Positions 9,440 to 19,436 of a stretch of 64,000 nt of DNA are shown here, one piece after another. Every line of letters starts with the position of its first letter. The first letter of the stretch is position 1. The position numbers and the translations under genes are program-made. The stretch is from the NCBI RefSeq assembly GCF_002026305.1, contig NZ_MVAB01000001.1:1-64000 (forward strand), given 5' to 3'. The DNA comes from Vagococcus martis. Lineage in GTDB: Bacteria > Bacillota > Bacilli > Lactobacillales > Vagococcaceae. Under the pieces are notes generated by a model, which made no database searches, was not told where the DNA came from, and saw only the letters and a program-made list of their open reading frames with translations.

Positions 9440-9925
9440 TTACTTACTGTAAGTTAATTCATACTCGTTACCTAAATCATCTGTTAATCGATTCTCATTT
9501 GACTCTGACATAGTAAATTCTTTCGTTATATCTTTTCCACTAATGGTCACTTTTTTCTTCTCATTATCTACTGAAACAGTAACGTTTTTGAACGATTTTT
9601 CAACTTTATTGTTAAAATTTTCTTTTTTAATGGTGTCGTTAGGAAACTCTTTGTTTAGATTTTTTATAGTTTCCTCTAACTTTTTATCGTATTCTGAATC
9701 GGACGGATTAGTATTTGGGTTTTCAAATGGTGAAAACGTCAAATTGACCTCTAGTTTTCCATTATCAAAATGATATAAAGCATTTTCTTGGAGCGTCTCT
9801 TTATTATTTAAAACTGAAGTAATCTGAGCAGATTTAACTTCATTTTTATTAATCGAACAACCAGTCATGACAACGGTCACACAACATATCCCAACAAACC
9901 CTATAAATTTAGCAATATTCTTCAT
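9440..9925 (-). CDS. Putative lipoprotein, function unknown
   Basis: A 161-residue protein with a signal peptide ending in the lipobox VMTGC (Cys at about position 23), so it should be acylated and held on the outer face of the membrane. The mature part is hydrophilic, rich in Lys, Asn and Glu, with regular beta-type alternation, and has no motif I recognise. I place the start at the ATG at 9925, with GGTGGAG upstream, rather than the in-frame GTG at 9934. It follows the glmS terminator and precedes the broken PspC gene on the same strand. Confidence 0.75.
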   Translation of the reverse strand: MKNIAKFIGFVGICCVTVVMTGCSINKNEVKSAQITSVLNNKETLQENALYHFDNGKLEVNLTFSPFENPNTNPSDSEYDKKLEETIKNLNKEFPNDTIKKENFNNKVEKSFKNVTVSVDNEKKKVTISGKDITKEFTMSESNENRLTDDLGNEYELTYSK

Positions 9926-9957
9926 TTTAACCACTCCACCCTTTTTAAATATTATAC

Positions 9958-9998
9958 CATAAAAAAACCAACCTTCAATTAAGAAAGTTGGTTTTAAT
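9958..9998 (-). terminator. Terminator after glmS
   Basis: AACCAACTTTCTTAATTGAAGGTTGGTT-type hairpin followed on the minus strand by a T-run, a few bases beyond the glmS stop. Confidence 0.85.
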
Positions 9999-10001
9999 TA
10001 T

Positions 10002-11810
10002 TTATTCTACTGTCACACTTTTTGCTAAGTTACGTGGTTTATCAACATCTAACCCTCTTTGTAAACTTGCATAGTATGCTAATAGTTGTAAAGGCACCAC
10101 ACTAACTAGTGGTGTTAGTAGTTCATGTACTGGCAACAACACGAGTTGGTCGCCTTCATGTGCGACATTTTCAAGTGAGATTGTTAAAACATTTGCCCCA
10201 CGACTTTCCACTTCTTTTGCGTTTCCGCGTGTATGACTAGCCGTTTTTTCATCTGTGATAATCGAAATGACTGGTGTTCCTTCTTCAATCAAGGCAATGG
10301 TTCCATGTTTTAATTCACCTGCAGCAAATCCTTCTGCTTGAATATAAGAAATTTCTTTTAATTTAAGTGCTGCTTCCATTGATACGGCATAATCTAGTCC
10401 ACGGCCAATAAAGAATGCATTGCGTGCTGTTCCTAAGAATGACTCGCTAAGACCAGATATTAATTCTTTTTCACTAATCATTGAATCCATTACAGAGGCG
10501 ATAATTGCCATTTCATGAGCTAAATCAATGGATGATGCTGTTTCTAACCCTTTTTTCAATCCAATAGATTGTGCTAAATAAGCCATAACCGCAATTTGAG
10601 ACGTATAAGCTTTTGTTGATGCTACCGCAATTTCTGGACCAGCATGTAACAATAGTGTGTAGGTCGCTTCACGTGATAGTGTAGAACCTTTTACGTTCGT
10701 AATAGTCAGTGATGGCAAGCTTAATTCATTTACTTTAACCAATACTTGACGACTATCGGCTGTTTCACCACTTTGCGTTAAGAAAATGAAGAAAGGTTTT
10801 TCTGATAAAATGGGCATATCATAGCCCATCTCACTAGCTAAATGCACTTCAACTGGAATATTAGTTAACTCTTCAATGATTTTTTTACCAACTAAACCTG
10901 CATGCCAACTTGTACCACATCCGACGATATAGATACGATCACTTGATGCCATATGAGCGATAATGTCTTCATCAATTGTTGTCTTACCATCTTCTGTTAA
11001 ATATTCAGAAATTAATTTTCTCATCACACTTGGTTGCTCATCAATTTCTTTTAACATGTAATGAGGGTATAAACCTTTTTCAGTGTCTGTTGCATCAAGG
11101 TCTGCTACAAATGACTCACGTGATAATTTATTTGACTCTCTATCAAAAATTGTCAACTCACTTGGTGTTAAAATAATGCGTTCGCCATCTTTAATTTCAA
11201 CGAATTCATTTGTTTCATTAATCATTGCCATTGCATCGCTACCAACATAATGGCAATTTTCGCCAAGTCCGATTAGTAATGGGCTTTTATTTTTCGCAAG
11301 GTATAGCGTGTTGTTATCTTCTACGTCCATTAACGCAATCGCATAAGAACCTTCTACTTTGTCTAACGCTGCTTCAAATGCTTCAAAAGGTGTTTTACCT
11401 TGACGATAAAAATAATCAACCAATTCAACGACAATCTCACTATCTGTATCCCCTTTTAAGGCGATATCAGTTAAATAATCATTTTTTAACTCTAAATAGT
11501 TTTCAATCACACCATTATGTACTAAACAAAATTTCCCACTTGTTGATTGATGTGGGTGTGCATTTTCTGTATTTGGCACACCATGAGTTGCCCAACGCGT
11601 ATGACCGATTCCAATATGACCGGCAGGAACGTCATTTGCTAAAGCTCTTAACTCACTCACACGACCTGGTGTCTTTACAAGGTATGATTGACTGTCATCT
11701 GCAACCATAATACCAGCTGAATCATAGCCTCTATATTCTAATTTTTCTAATCCTGTTAATAAAATGTCTTTTGCTCGGTTATTTCCGATTACTCCAACTA
11801 TTCCACACAT
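10002..11810 (-). CDS. glmS: Glutamine-fructose-6-phosphate aminotransferase (isomerizing)
   Basis: Makes glucosamine-6-phosphate from fructose-6-phosphate and glutamine, the entry step to UDP-GlcNAc and peptidoglycan. The N-terminal glutaminase domain starts MCGIVGVIG, with the catalytic Cys2 exposed after Met removal. Two SIS sugar-isomerase domains follow, with '[10 protein letters not shown]', 'SQSGETADS' and 'KELSYIQAEG'-like motifs, and it ends in the canonical '[13 protein letters not shown]'. At 602 residues it is full length. It is monocistronic, with its own promoter and a glmS ribozyme in the leader, so its mRNA should be destroyed when the product accumulates. Confidence 0.98.
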   Translation of the reverse strand: MCGIVGVIGNNRAKDILLTGLEKLEYRGYDSAGIMVADDSQSYLVKTPGRVSELRALANDVPAGHIGIGHTRWATHGVPNTENAHPHQSTSGKFCLVHNGVIENYLELKNDYLTDIALKGDTDSEIVVELVDYFYRQGKTPFEAFEAALDKVEGSYAIALMDVEDNNTLYLAKNKSPLLIGLGENCHYVGSDAMAMINETNEFVEIKDGERIILTPSELTIFDRESNKLSRESFVADLDATDTEKGLYPHYMLKEIDEQPSVMRKLISEYLTEDGKTTIDEDIIAHMASSDRIYIVGCGTSWHAGLVGKKIIEELTNIPVEVHLASEMGYDMPILSEKPFFIFLTQSGETADSRQVLVKVNELSLPSLTITNVKGSTLSREATYTLLLHAGPEIAVASTKAYTSQIAVMAYLAQSIGLKKGLETASSIDLAHEMAIIASVMDSMISEKELISGLSESFLGTARNAFFIGRGLDYAVSMEAALKLKEISYIQAEGFAAGELKHGTIALIEEGTPVISIITDEKTASHTRGNAKEVESRGANVLTISLENVAHEGDQLVLLPVHELLTPLVSVVPLQLLAYYASLQRGLDVDKPRNLAKSVTVE

Positions 11811-11864
11811 TAATCTTTTCCAACTTTCTTTAAAATAGTTGTTTCTATTTATTGCATAGATAAA

Positions 11865-11990
11865 GTTTTGTCAAACACGTTTCCCTGTCTTTTTGTCTTT
11901 ATCTTCAGAGTGCAATCCCCTATGAGCCACCCGCCGAATTTTCGATAAACTCATTCCTCGTCACCTCTTAAAAAGGTCTGGCGCTAATTG
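11865..11990 (-). ncRNA. glmS self-cleaving ribozyme
   Basis: On the minus strand the leader reads ATTAGCGCCAGACC, then GGTGACGAGGA, then TTATCGAAAATTCGGCGGG, matching in order the conserved core of the glmS ribozyme. The expected cleavage point is between A (11985) and G (11984) of ATTA/GCGCC. The AGGGAAACG near 11877 suits the 3' domain. In this class, glucosamine-6-phosphate acts as cofactor for self-cleavage, which exposes the mRNA to RNase J. The core match is clear; the 3' boundary is approximate. Confidence 0.9.
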
Positions 11991-12032
11991 GTATAGATAA
12001 CCTAAATAGTCATATAAAATAGAAACAAGAAC

Positions 12033-12061
12033 ATAATAACCTTTAATAAAGTCTCAGTCAA
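12033..12061 (-). promoter_or_regulatory. Sigma-A promoter of glmS
   Basis: TTGACT (12056-12061) and TATTAT (12033-12038) on the minus strand with exactly 17 bases between them, about 50 bases upstream of the predicted ribozyme cleavage site. Confidence 0.75.
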
Positions 12062-12123
12062 CATTTAAATAACTTAATATTGAAAATAACCAACTATTGG
12101 TATAGACAAAAAGATGATATTAA

Positions 12124-12345
12124 CTAAATGAGTTTGTCATCACTAATATTTTTTATGGCATCTGATAACTCTTTATAAATTCTTTCATAAGTACATTTAA
12201 AGAACAAAGCTGAACAAAAAAAGAGTAAACTTCCTACGATCCCCCATACAGCAACTTGATAGATAGAGATAATAAACGTGACAAAGGAAAAGAACATCAC
12301 TCCCTGAAATAATTTAATATAGCAGTTGATTCTTTTTAATAGCAT
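12124..12345 (-). CDS. Small membrane protein, function unknown
   Basis: A 73-residue protein with two hydrophobic segments (about residues 14-32 and 34-50) and a charged C-terminal tail. GGGGGAG lies six bases before the ATG at 12345. It lies between the terminator of glmM and the promoter of glmS, on the same strand as both. I recognise no family. Confidence 0.6.
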   Translation of the reverse strand: MLLKRINCYIKLFQGVMFFSFVTFIISIYQVAVWGIVGSLLFFCSALFFKCTYERIYKELSDAIKNISDDKLI

Positions 12346-12401
12346 CACTCACTCCCCCTTTACTAATCAGATAATTACAACAAAACTTATAGTATACATA
12401 A

Positions 12402-12434
12402 ACAGTGAGTGAAATTCTCCACTCACTGTTTATC
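12402..12434 (-). terminator. Terminator after glmM
   Basis: AAACAGTGAGTG pairs with CACTCACTGTTT, immediately beyond the glmM stop. It ends the cdaA-cdaR-glmM operon. Confidence 0.85.
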
Positions 12435-12437
12435 AGT

Positions 12438-13793
12438 TTAAATTCCGATTTCTTTTACGACAACATCAGCAATTTTATCAACATAATAATTAACTTTTTC
12501 TTCTGTTGGTGCTTCTGCCATCACACGAAGTAATGGCTCAGTTCCTGAAGGTCTTACAAGGATTCGGCCATCCCCATTCATTTCTCCTTCAACTTCTTCA
12601 ATAATCGCTTTTATAGCCGGAACATCCATCGCACCATATTTATCTGACACTTTAATGTTCACTAATTTTTGTGGGTATTCTTCAATGTCGGCTACTAATT
12701 CAGATAATTTTTTACCAGAAGCTTTCATTACTTGCATCAATTGAATGCCTGAAAGTAAACCATCACCTGTTGTATTGTGTTGTAAGAAGACGATGTGTCC
12801 TGATTGTTCTCCACCAAGATTGTAACCAGATTTGCGCATCTCTTCAACCACATATCTATCACCAACTTGAGTTGTAACGGCCGTCATACCTGCTTCTTCA
12901 ACGGCTTTATGGAACCCTAAGTTACTCATAACAGTGGCAACAATTGTATCTTTGTTTAACTCATCATTGGCTGCAAGATATTTACCACAAATATATAAAA
13001 TCTTATCTCCATCAACGATTTGGCCTTTTTCATCAACAGCAATCACACGATCACCATCACCATCAAAGGCTAAACCTAAATCAGCTTCTTTTTCAACAAC
13101 CATTTCTGCTAGTTTTTCAGGATGTGTTGAACCAACACCATCATTGATGTTTAACCCATCTGGTCTAACGCCCATTGTATAGAAATCTGTATCTAAATCT
13201 GCAAAAAGTTGATTGATTAACGGAGTGGTTGCTCCATTTGCTCCGTCTAGGCAGACACTCAAACCAGTGAATTCTTCATCAACTGTTTTCTTCAAGAATT
13301 CAATGTATTTTTGCGCACCTTCACGATAAACATTCAAAGTTCCAAGTCCTAATGCTGATGGTCGAGGTAAAACGTCGGTTTCAGCATCTAATAATGCTTC
13401 AATTTCTTCTTCTTCTTCATCAGATAATTTGAACCCATCTGGCCCAAAGAACTTGATTCCATTATCTTCAGCTGGATTATGTGACGCTGAAATCATCACA
13501 CCTGCTGCTGCTTTTTGCGTTCTTGTTAAATACGCCACGCCTGGTGTAGAAATCACACCTAGCTGTAAGACTTCTATTCCAACTGAAAGGAGTCCTGAAA
13601 TAAGTGCTTGTTCTAATAATTGTCCAGAAATACGTGTGTCTCTTCCAACAAGTACTTGTGGTTTTCCTTCAGTTAAGTGGCTATGTTGACATAAGACATG
13701 CCCTCCACAACGTCCAATTTTGAATGCTAGTTCTGGTGTTAGTTCTTTATTTGCAATCCCTCTCACACCATCAGTTCCAAAATATTTACCCAT
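12438..13793 (-). CDS. glmM: Phosphoglucosamine mutase
   Basis: Interconverts glucosamine-6-phosphate and glucosamine-1-phosphate for UDP-GlcNAc synthesis. The active-site loop [10 protein letters not shown] places the phosphoserine at Ser104, the metal-binding loop is AFDGDGDR, and the C-terminal phosphate-binding loop is '[12 protein letters not shown]'. At 451 residues it is full length. It is the third gene of the conserved cdaA-cdaR-glmM operon; in related bacteria GlmM binds CdaA and lowers c-di-AMP synthesis, linking cell-wall precursors to this second messenger. GGAGAATAATTAAA precedes the ATG. Confidence 0.97.
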   Translation of the reverse strand: MGKYFGTDGVRGIANKELTPELAFKIGRCGGHVLCQHSHLTEGKPQVLVGRDTRISGQLLEQALISGLLSVGIEVLQLGVISTPGVAYLTRTQKAAAGVMISASHNPAEDNGIKFFGPDGFKLSDEEEEEIEALLDAETDVLPRPSALGLGTLNVYREGAQKYIEFLKKTVDEEFTGLSVCLDGANGATTPLINQLFADLDTDFYTMGVRPDGLNINDGVGSTHPEKLAEMVVEKEADLGLAFDGDGDRVIAVDEKGQIVDGDKILYICGKYLAANDELNKDTIVATVMSNLGFHKAVEEAGMTAVTTQVGDRYVVEEMRKSGYNLGGEQSGHIVFLQHNTTGDGLLSGIQLMQVMKASGKKLSELVADIEEYPQKLVNIKVSDKYGAMDVPAIKAIIEEVEGEMNGDGRILVRPSGTEPLLRVMAEAPTEEKVNYYVDKIADVVVKEIGI

Positions 13794-13835
13794 TTTAATT
13801 ATTCTCCTAACTCATTTTACAATTTTTATAATGTA

Positions 13836-14807
13836 TTATTTACTATCACTGGTCGTTTTTGCTTCATTTGGTTTAACTGTTATGGACACCATTTCCGGTG
13901 TAGCTTTCACACCATTTGGTACAACCACAGAATAAGAACTTGTTGTTGTTTCACGAATGTTTGTTGTATCAACCTTAAGCTCTATGCCATTTATTTCATC
14001 CAGTACTTCTTTTGGTCCTTCTATATCCACCATGTCATCTTTTAGTGTAAACGTAAAATCTTTAATCCCTTTTGGAATGGTACCTGATTGGATTGGAGTG
14101 ATTTTAACTCGTTTACTTGGGACATTGACTTTTACATTAACAGTCACTGTATCAGGTTCAATTCGAACATTCAGTGGTTCTCCAGCTTTATTGACAGCAT
14201 AAGGCTGCACTTTCTCTGAAAAATTCCCTGTAACGTTTGTTCGTTCACTGACACCAGCAATGACTCGATCAATTTCTTGAATAGACGATTCAGATCCACT
14301 TACTTTTACATTCATTGGATCAATCGTCACTTCTTTTGTTGAGTATCCGTCTTGGTAAATTTTATTATCAATCGCTGGTTCAACTTTGAATGAATTGCTA
14401 TCTTTATTCTCTATGGTAACCGATAATTTATTCGGTTTAACAGTTCCTTTAACCGAATTTGGTAACCCAACAATTTGCAATGGTACTTCATGTGTCCCAA
14501 CACTATATTTCGTTAAGTCCATTACCACTGAAAAGCCACGTGTTTCAGCATTAGACTCCTTGTCTAACAAAATTTTATTATTACTTGTCAATTCAACAGA
14601 GACACTTTCTTTATAACCGGAAATAAAATACTTATCTTGGTTATAAGTAACATTAACTGGTACATTTTCAGCTGTTGCTTCCAAATTAGTTACTGCGTTA
14701 TTTGTCTTATTTGATATGACAAATGAGTTGGCATTATAGTATAAAAGAATGGCAAAAAACAAAGATAATATTCTAATAAACCAAGGTGATTTACGATCAT
14801 TTTTCAT
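13836..14807 (-). CDS. cdaR: CdaA regulatory protein (YbbR repeats)
   Basis: Membrane-anchored regulator of the diadenylate cyclase. It has one N-terminal membrane segment (about residues 11-28) followed by an extracytoplasmic part with repeated YbbR domains of about 80 residues. I start it at the ATG at 14807, with AGGGAGGA upstream, inside the last codons of cdaA (11-base overlap), giving 323 residues; a longer upstream frame is open but has no ribosome site. The order cdaA-cdaR-glmM is the classic Firmicutes arrangement. Confidence 0.93.
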   Translation of the reverse strand: MKNDRKSPWFIRILSLFFAILLYYNANSFVISNKTNNAVTNLEATAENVPVNVTYNQDKYFISGYKESVSVELTSNNKILLDKESNAETRGFSVVMDLTKYSVGTHEVPLQIVGLPNSVKGTVKPNKLSVTIENKDSNSFKVEPAIDNKIYQDGYSTKEVTIDPMNVKVSGSESSIQEIDRVIAGVSERTNVTGNFSEKVQPYAVNKAGEPLNVRIEPDTVTVNVKVNVPSKRVKITPIQSGTIPKGIKDFTFTLKDDMVDIEGPKEVLDEINGIELKVDTTNIRETTTSSYSVVVPNGVKATPEMVSITVKPNEAKTTSDSK

Positions 14808-15696
14808 CGTTTTTTCCTCCCTTAGTAAAACTTTTTTTAATATCTTCGATAAACATTGCCAAATTTGATTGGGATACATCTTCTTGATCATCAGCTAATT
14901 CTTGTTTTAATACTTCTAAATAAGCTTCACGCTGAAGACCTGGTAAAAATGTCTTGTTATGCGTAATACTCACATCACCTGTTTCTTCTGATACAACAAG
15001 TGTCAACGCATCCGATGATTCACTCATACCAATTGCCGCACGGTGACGTGTCCCAAATTCTTTTGGTATTTTATTACTTTCTGATAAAGGCAGATAACTC
15101 GATGCTGATGCAATTTTATTATCTTTAATAATGACAGCCCCATCATGCAATGGTGTATTGGGTATAAAGATATTAATTAGTAATTGACTCGATATATCCG
15201 CATCAAGCGGAATACCCGTTTCAATAATATCTATTAAACTATCATTTCGCTCAATCGTAATCAATGCCCCTATTTTTCTCTTAGACATATATTGCAACGA
15301 TTCATCTAACGCAGTAATGAATGATTGTTGCATATTTTTTTGTTTGTTAGAGTGCGTTAGTGCCGCACCTCTACCAAGATGTTCTAATCCACGCCGAACT
15401 TCAGGTTGAAAAATGACAATCGCAGCAACCACACCATAAGTAATCACTTGATTCATTAGCCAAGAAACTGTATTTAAGCCAATAAAATCACTGACAATCC
15501 TTACAATGATAATCACAGCAATCCCTTTAAATACTTGAATCGCTTTTGTGTCATTAAGTAGCATCAACAATTTATATACGACATACCACACCACTAATAT
15601 ATCGATGATATGTACCAGTACACTAAGCGTAAAATATTTATCTAATAAATTTTGCCATATCTCAGGTCTGAACAAGCTCGCTTGAGTTAACATCAT
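14797..15696 (-). CDS. cdaA: Diadenylate cyclase CdaA
   Basis: Synthesises cyclic di-AMP from two ATP, a second messenger controlling potassium and osmolyte balance. Three membrane segments lie in the first 100 residues, then a DAC domain with the catalytic 'DGA' (185-187) and 'RHR' (217-219) motifs, both intact. The length (299 residues) is slightly longer than typical, with a charged tail. A very strong ribosome site (GGGGGAGGAG) precedes the start. It heads the operon with cdaR and glmM. Confidence 0.97.
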   Translation of the reverse strand: MMLTQASLFRPEIWQNLLDKYFTLSVLVHIIDILVVWYVVYKLLMLLNDTKAIQVFKGIAVIIIVRIVSDFIGLNTVSWLMNQVITYGVVAAIVIFQPEVRRGLEHLGRGAALTHSNKQKNMQQSFITALDESLQYMSKRKIGALITIERNDSLIDIIETGIPLDADISSQLLINIFIPNTPLHDGAVIIKDNKIASASSYLPLSESNKIPKEFGTRHRAAIGMSESSDALTLVVSEETGDVSITHNKTFLPGLQREAYLEVLKQELADDQEDVSQSNLAMFIEDIKKSFTKGGKNDEK

Positions 15697-15884
15697 CTTG
15701 CTCCTCCCCCTTTACAATGAAATAGTTTGCTCTATCTTACTCCCCCCTAGCATTATGGTGACTTTCTCATACTTTTACTATTATAACATAGCATGGTTAT
15801 CGGAAAACTTTCAATGACTTTTTTTAATAATTTAATTACCTTCAATAAAAAACACACTCAACAGTTGTCGAATGTGTCAATAAA

Positions 15885-17321
15885 TTATAACGTTGCTAAT
15901 ACAATGAAGTTAATTATAAATAGAGCCGTCACTACCCATAAAACAGGTGAGACTTCTTTTACTTTTCCTTTAACGACTTTGATTAATACGTAGAAAATAA
16001 ATCCTGCAGCTATACCATAAGAAATACTATATGCTAGACCCATAAATATCGAAGTAAAGAAAGCTGGCACAGCGTCTTCAAGATTAGTCCAGGCAATTTC
16101 TTTAAATGACGCCATCATCATGATACCAACTAAAATTAACGCCGGAGCGGTTGCTTGAGAAGGTACTGCCCCAACAACAGGTGATAAGAAACTACTTAAC
16201 AAGAACATAATGGCGACAACCACTGATGTTAAACCAGTACGTCCACCCGCACCAATACCAGCTGCACTTTCTACATAAGTTGTTACGTTACTTGTCCCAA
16301 CTACTGCTCCAGCTGTTGTTGCAATAGCATCAGCAAACAATGCTTTGTCCATTTTTGATTTAATCCCTTTACTTGTCATAACAGATTCTTCTTCTTCTTT
16401 TGAGAAAATACCAGTACGACGACCTGTCCCAATAAATGTTCCAATCGTATCAAAAATATCAGATAAACTAAATGCTAAAACCGTTAATAAGACTTGAGGT
16501 ATTTTGGCTGCATCAGAAAATAGTGAAGGCATGCCATTTGGACCAAAAGCTGCACCAAATGTCGTTCCTAAGTCTTTGATTGAGTTTCCTAGTGAATTCT
16601 CTTGAAAATTAATAGAACTAAAATCAACGACCCCCATTGGAATCGCAATAATCGTAGTCGCTACTATCCCTATTAGAATAGCCCCTTTGACGTTTTTAAT
16701 CACTAACACTGTAGTAATAACTAGCCCAATCAGTGCCAAAATAATAGCTGGGTTATTAAAATTCGCCAATGCTGGGACAATCCCACCATTTGATACAACG
16801 TTCGTTGCTTTATCCCCATCAACTACTGAAGAAACAATTGACGCTTCATCTGATGTAAATTGAAGTAATCCCGCATTTTTAATTCCGACATATGCAATAA
16901 AAATCCCAATCCCACCGCCAATAGCATGTTGTAAACTTTCGGGAATTGATTGAATAATTAATTTTCTCAAGTTTGTGATGGTAATAATAATATTGATAAT
17001 ACCACATAAAAAGACCATCGCTAAACCTTGTTCCCATGAATAGCCTAATCCCATGACAACAGTAAAAGTGAAAAACGCATTTAAGCCCATACCTGGTGCT
17101 TGTGCATAGGGTACATTAGCAAACAATCCCATAACGAGCGTTCCAATTGCAGACGCGATAATAGTCGCTAAAAAGACTGCTTGAAACGGCATCCCTGATA
17201 AAGATAAAATGGTCGGATTCACAAATAAAATATAACTCATTGCAAAAAATGTCGTTAATCCCGCCATGATTTCCGTAGAAACCGTTGTGTTATTCTCTTT
17301 TAATCTAAAAAACTTTTCCAT
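15885..17321 (-). CDS. NCS2-family purine permease (PbuG/PbuO-like)
   Basis: Proton-coupled importer of purine bases in the AzgA-like NCS2 branch. The protein has 478 residues and about 12-14 membrane segments; it begins with MEKFFRLKENNT, and 'FANVPYAQAPGMGLNAFFT' marks the PbuG-like group, as does 'GTSNVTTYVESAAGI'. Its exact substrate (hypoxanthine/guanine or adenine) cannot be told. No purine riboswitch core is visible upstream (17322-17470), so it is probably controlled otherwise. Confidence 0.92.
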   Translation of the reverse strand: MEKFFRLKENNTTVSTEIMAGLTTFFAMSYILFVNPTILSLSGMPFQAVFLATIIASAIGTLVMGLFANVPYAQAPGMGLNAFFTFTVVMGLGYSWEQGLAMVFLCGIINIIITITNLRKLIIQSIPESLQHAIGGGIGIFIAYVGIKNAGLLQFTSDEASIVSSVVDGDKATNVVSNGGIVPALANFNNPAIILALIGLVITTVLVIKNVKGAILIGIVATTIIAIPMGVVDFSSINFQENSLGNSIKDLGTTFGAAFGPNGMPSLFSDAAKIPQVLLTVLAFSLSDIFDTIGTFIGTGRRTGIFSKEEEESVMTSKGIKSKMDKALFADAIATTAGAVVGTSNVTTYVESAAGIGAGGRTGLTSVVVAIMFLLSSFLSPVVGAVPSQATAPALILVGIMMMASFKEIAWTNLEDAVPAFFTSIFMGLAYSISYGIAAGFIFYVLIKVVKGKVKEVSPVLWVVTALFIINFIVLATL

Positions 17322-17473
17322 TTCTTAACATTGCACCTTCCATAATATAATTAGTTCGTTAATAACTGTAACAAAATTGATTATAGAATTAATAATGAGA
17401 AATGGCAATCATTTATTTATATTTATCTAAATATTTCTTCATATTGTTCGTATTTTACTTATTTAATAACAAA

Positions 17474-17515
17474 AAACACCTAATTTGCTCGATTTGAACA
17501 AATTAAGTGTGTTAT
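17474..17515 (-). terminator. Terminator after the MacB-like permease
   Basis: ACACTTAATTTG pairs with CAAATTAGGTGT around a short loop, just beyond the stop of the permease gene. It is followed by T residues on the minus strand. Confidence 0.75.
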
Positions 17516-18736
17516 TTATTGATAAATTGCTTTTATAGGATCTAATTTGGCTGCATTAATAGCTGGTATAACACCAAATATTAACCCAATTCCTGCTGAA
17601 ATAGAGGCTGAGAGTATTGCCATACTTGGACTAACGATTGCTGTAATACCATCTGCAAAAGTTGAAATCAGTGTTGCAAGTCCCCAGCCAAAGAAGATAC
17701 CGATGACCCCACCAATTAGCGTAATAAAAGCAGCCTCTAATAAAAATTGTAATAAAATGGTGATTGGTTTCGCACCGATTGCACGGCGAATCCCGATTTC
17801 ACGTTTTCGCTCAGAAACAGACACATACATGATATTCATAACCCCAATTCCTCCAACTAATAAAGAAATAGCCGTAATGAATAACAAACCTGTCACAACT
17901 GCTTGAAGCATCGATTCAATTTGTTGACGTGCTTGTTCATTTGAACGATCTTCTTCAAATGTTCCAACTAAATTAGGGTGTTGTTCTTTAAGTAACGTAT
18001 TTGCTTGATCAATAACGGCTTGTCTGTCACCCTGTTCTGTCGTTTTTAATTTAATTGCATTGATTGGTTTATTCTTTGCAAGTTCATTAAACGCTTTTTT
18101 AGGCACTTCGTCAAAAAAGGCTGAATCATCCATTATCATGGCACCATCATCAATTTTAGACTTTACACCAACTACCAAAAATTTTATACCATCAACATCA
18201 ATCGCTCTTCCAATAATATCTTTAGGTTTTCGGATGCCTAACGTTGATTGCATTGTATCATACGTGATGATAATACTATTTGATTCTAATTGCTCAGTAG
18301 TAAAACTATTTCCAAAACCAACTGGTGTATTCGTTTTACTTGTTGCCACAATTTGACCACTACCTGAAGTGTCAAAATAGTTTAGTGTACTCGTCACCAT
18401 TTCTTTAGCACCGAATCCAAATCCATAATCAGCACTAATTGTATCAACACCATCGAGTCCTCTTAGCAGCTTTAAATCAAGTTTATCAAACGCAAACGGC
18501 TCTTCGTCTTGAAAGCCAATACTATCATCACTCTGATCGATTTTATAGATTAGACGAATCACGTTAGCATCAGTAGATTCCATTACTTTTAAGCTACTTT
18601 GCTTCATCCCTTCTCCGATTGCTGATACTGTCACGACAGCTGTGATGCCAATAATAATTCCAACCATCGTTAAAAAAACACGTAGTTTATGTGCCCTTAA
18701 ACTTAGGAAAGTACTTAATAATAGATTTTTAAGCAT
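17516..18736 (-). CDS. MacB-like ABC transporter permease
   Basis: A 406-residue permease with the MacB architecture: one membrane segment near residue 25, a long extracytoplasmic domain (about 45-285), then three membrane segments at the C-terminus with 'VSERKREIGIRRAIGAK' (FtsX/MacB signature). The start is the ATG at 18736, preceded by GAGGAGG and overlapping the end of the ATPase gene by 8 bases; a longer frame to 18769 has no ribosome site. With the adaptor and ATPase it forms a tripartite-style efflux or peptide-export system without an outer-membrane partner. Confidence 0.9.
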   Translation of the reverse strand: MLKNLLLSTFLSLRAHKLRVFLTMVGIIIGITAVVTVSAIGEGMKQSSLKVMESTDANVIRLIYKIDQSDDSIGFQDEEPFAFDKLDLKLLRGLDGVDTISADYGFGFGAKEMVTSTLNYFDTSGSGQIVATSKTNTPVGFGNSFTTEQLESNSIIITYDTMQSTLGIRKPKDIIGRAIDVDGIKFLVVGVKSKIDDGAMIMDDSAFFDEVPKKAFNELAKNKPINAIKLKTTEQGDRQAVIDQANTLLKEQHPNLVGTFEEDRSNEQARQQIESMLQAVVTGLLFITAISLLVGGIGVMNIMYVSVSERKREIGIRRAIGAKPITILLQFLLEAAFITLIGGVIGIFFGWGLATLISTFADGITAIVSPSMAILSASISAGIGLIFGVIPAINAAKLDPIKAIYQ

Positions 18737-19436
18737 TGATAAATTCCTCCTCGGTAAGGAATAAACCATCTTTCATATAAACCACTCGTGTGGCATACTT
18801 TCTCATATCAGGATCATGGGTGACCATAACAATTGTTTTTCCTTCTTTATTTAAATTCGACAAGATAGTCATAATATCTTCACTCGTTTCACTATCAAGG
18901 GCTCCTGTAGGCTCATCTGCCATAATTAAGAGTGGATCATTCACTAAAGCTCTAGCTATGGCGACACGTTGCTGTTGTCCTCCTGATAACTCAGTCGTTT
19001 TAGAAAACTCTTTTCCTTCTAAACCAACCATCGCTAAATAGTCTGAGGCGATTTGACGACGTTCTTTTTCTTTTTTCTTCCCACCATACACCATTGGTAA
19101 TTCAACATTTTGAATCACATTTAATGATTGAATTAAGAAAAATTGTTGAAAAATAAATCCGATGTATTCGTTTCTTAAAGTCGATTTTTGATTTTCAGTT
19201 AATTCTGACGCGTCTTTATTATCAAAAATATACTCACCATCTGATAGTTGATCTAAAAATCCAATAATATTCATCAGCGTCGTTTTTCCACTACCGGATT
19301 TCCCCATAATCATGATAAATTCGCCTTGCTCAATAGTAAGGTTGAGATTTTTTAAGACATGCAGTGTTGATTTGCCGACTGGATAGTATTTATTTATATC
19401 ATTTAACTCAACTAATACTGGGTTGTCGTGACTCAT
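18729..19436 (-). CDS. MacB-like ABC transporter ATP-binding protein
   Basis: A 235-residue ATPase with Walker [10 protein letters not shown], signature LSGGQQQR, Walker [13 protein letters not shown] and H-loop MVTHD. It energises the FtsX-type permease that overlaps its 3' end. The adaptor gene ends at its first base, so the three genes are translationally coupled. The substrate is unknown; homologous Firmicutes systems move peptides or antimicrobials. Confidence 0.92.
   Translation of the reverse strand: MSHDNPVLVELNDINKYYPVGKSTLHVLKNLNLTIEQGEFIMIMGKSGSGKTTLMNIIGFLDQLSDGEYIFDNKDASELTENQKSTLRNEYIGFIFQQFFLIQSLNVIQNVELPMVYGGKKKEKERRQIASDYLAMVGLEGKEFSKTTELSGGQQQRVAIARALVNDPLLIMADEPTGALDSETSEDIMTILSNLNKEGKTIVMVTHDPDMRKYATRVVYMKDGLFLTEEEFINA

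Noticed and set aside
12934-13182. Plus-strand reading frames inside glmM
   Set aside because: They are shadows of a strongly conserved minus-strand gene and have no ribosome sites.
17322-17473. Purine riboswitch upstream of the NCS2 purine permease
   Set aside because: I looked for the conserved TATA...CGTATAA core and the matching stems and found none; the stretch is merely AT-rich.
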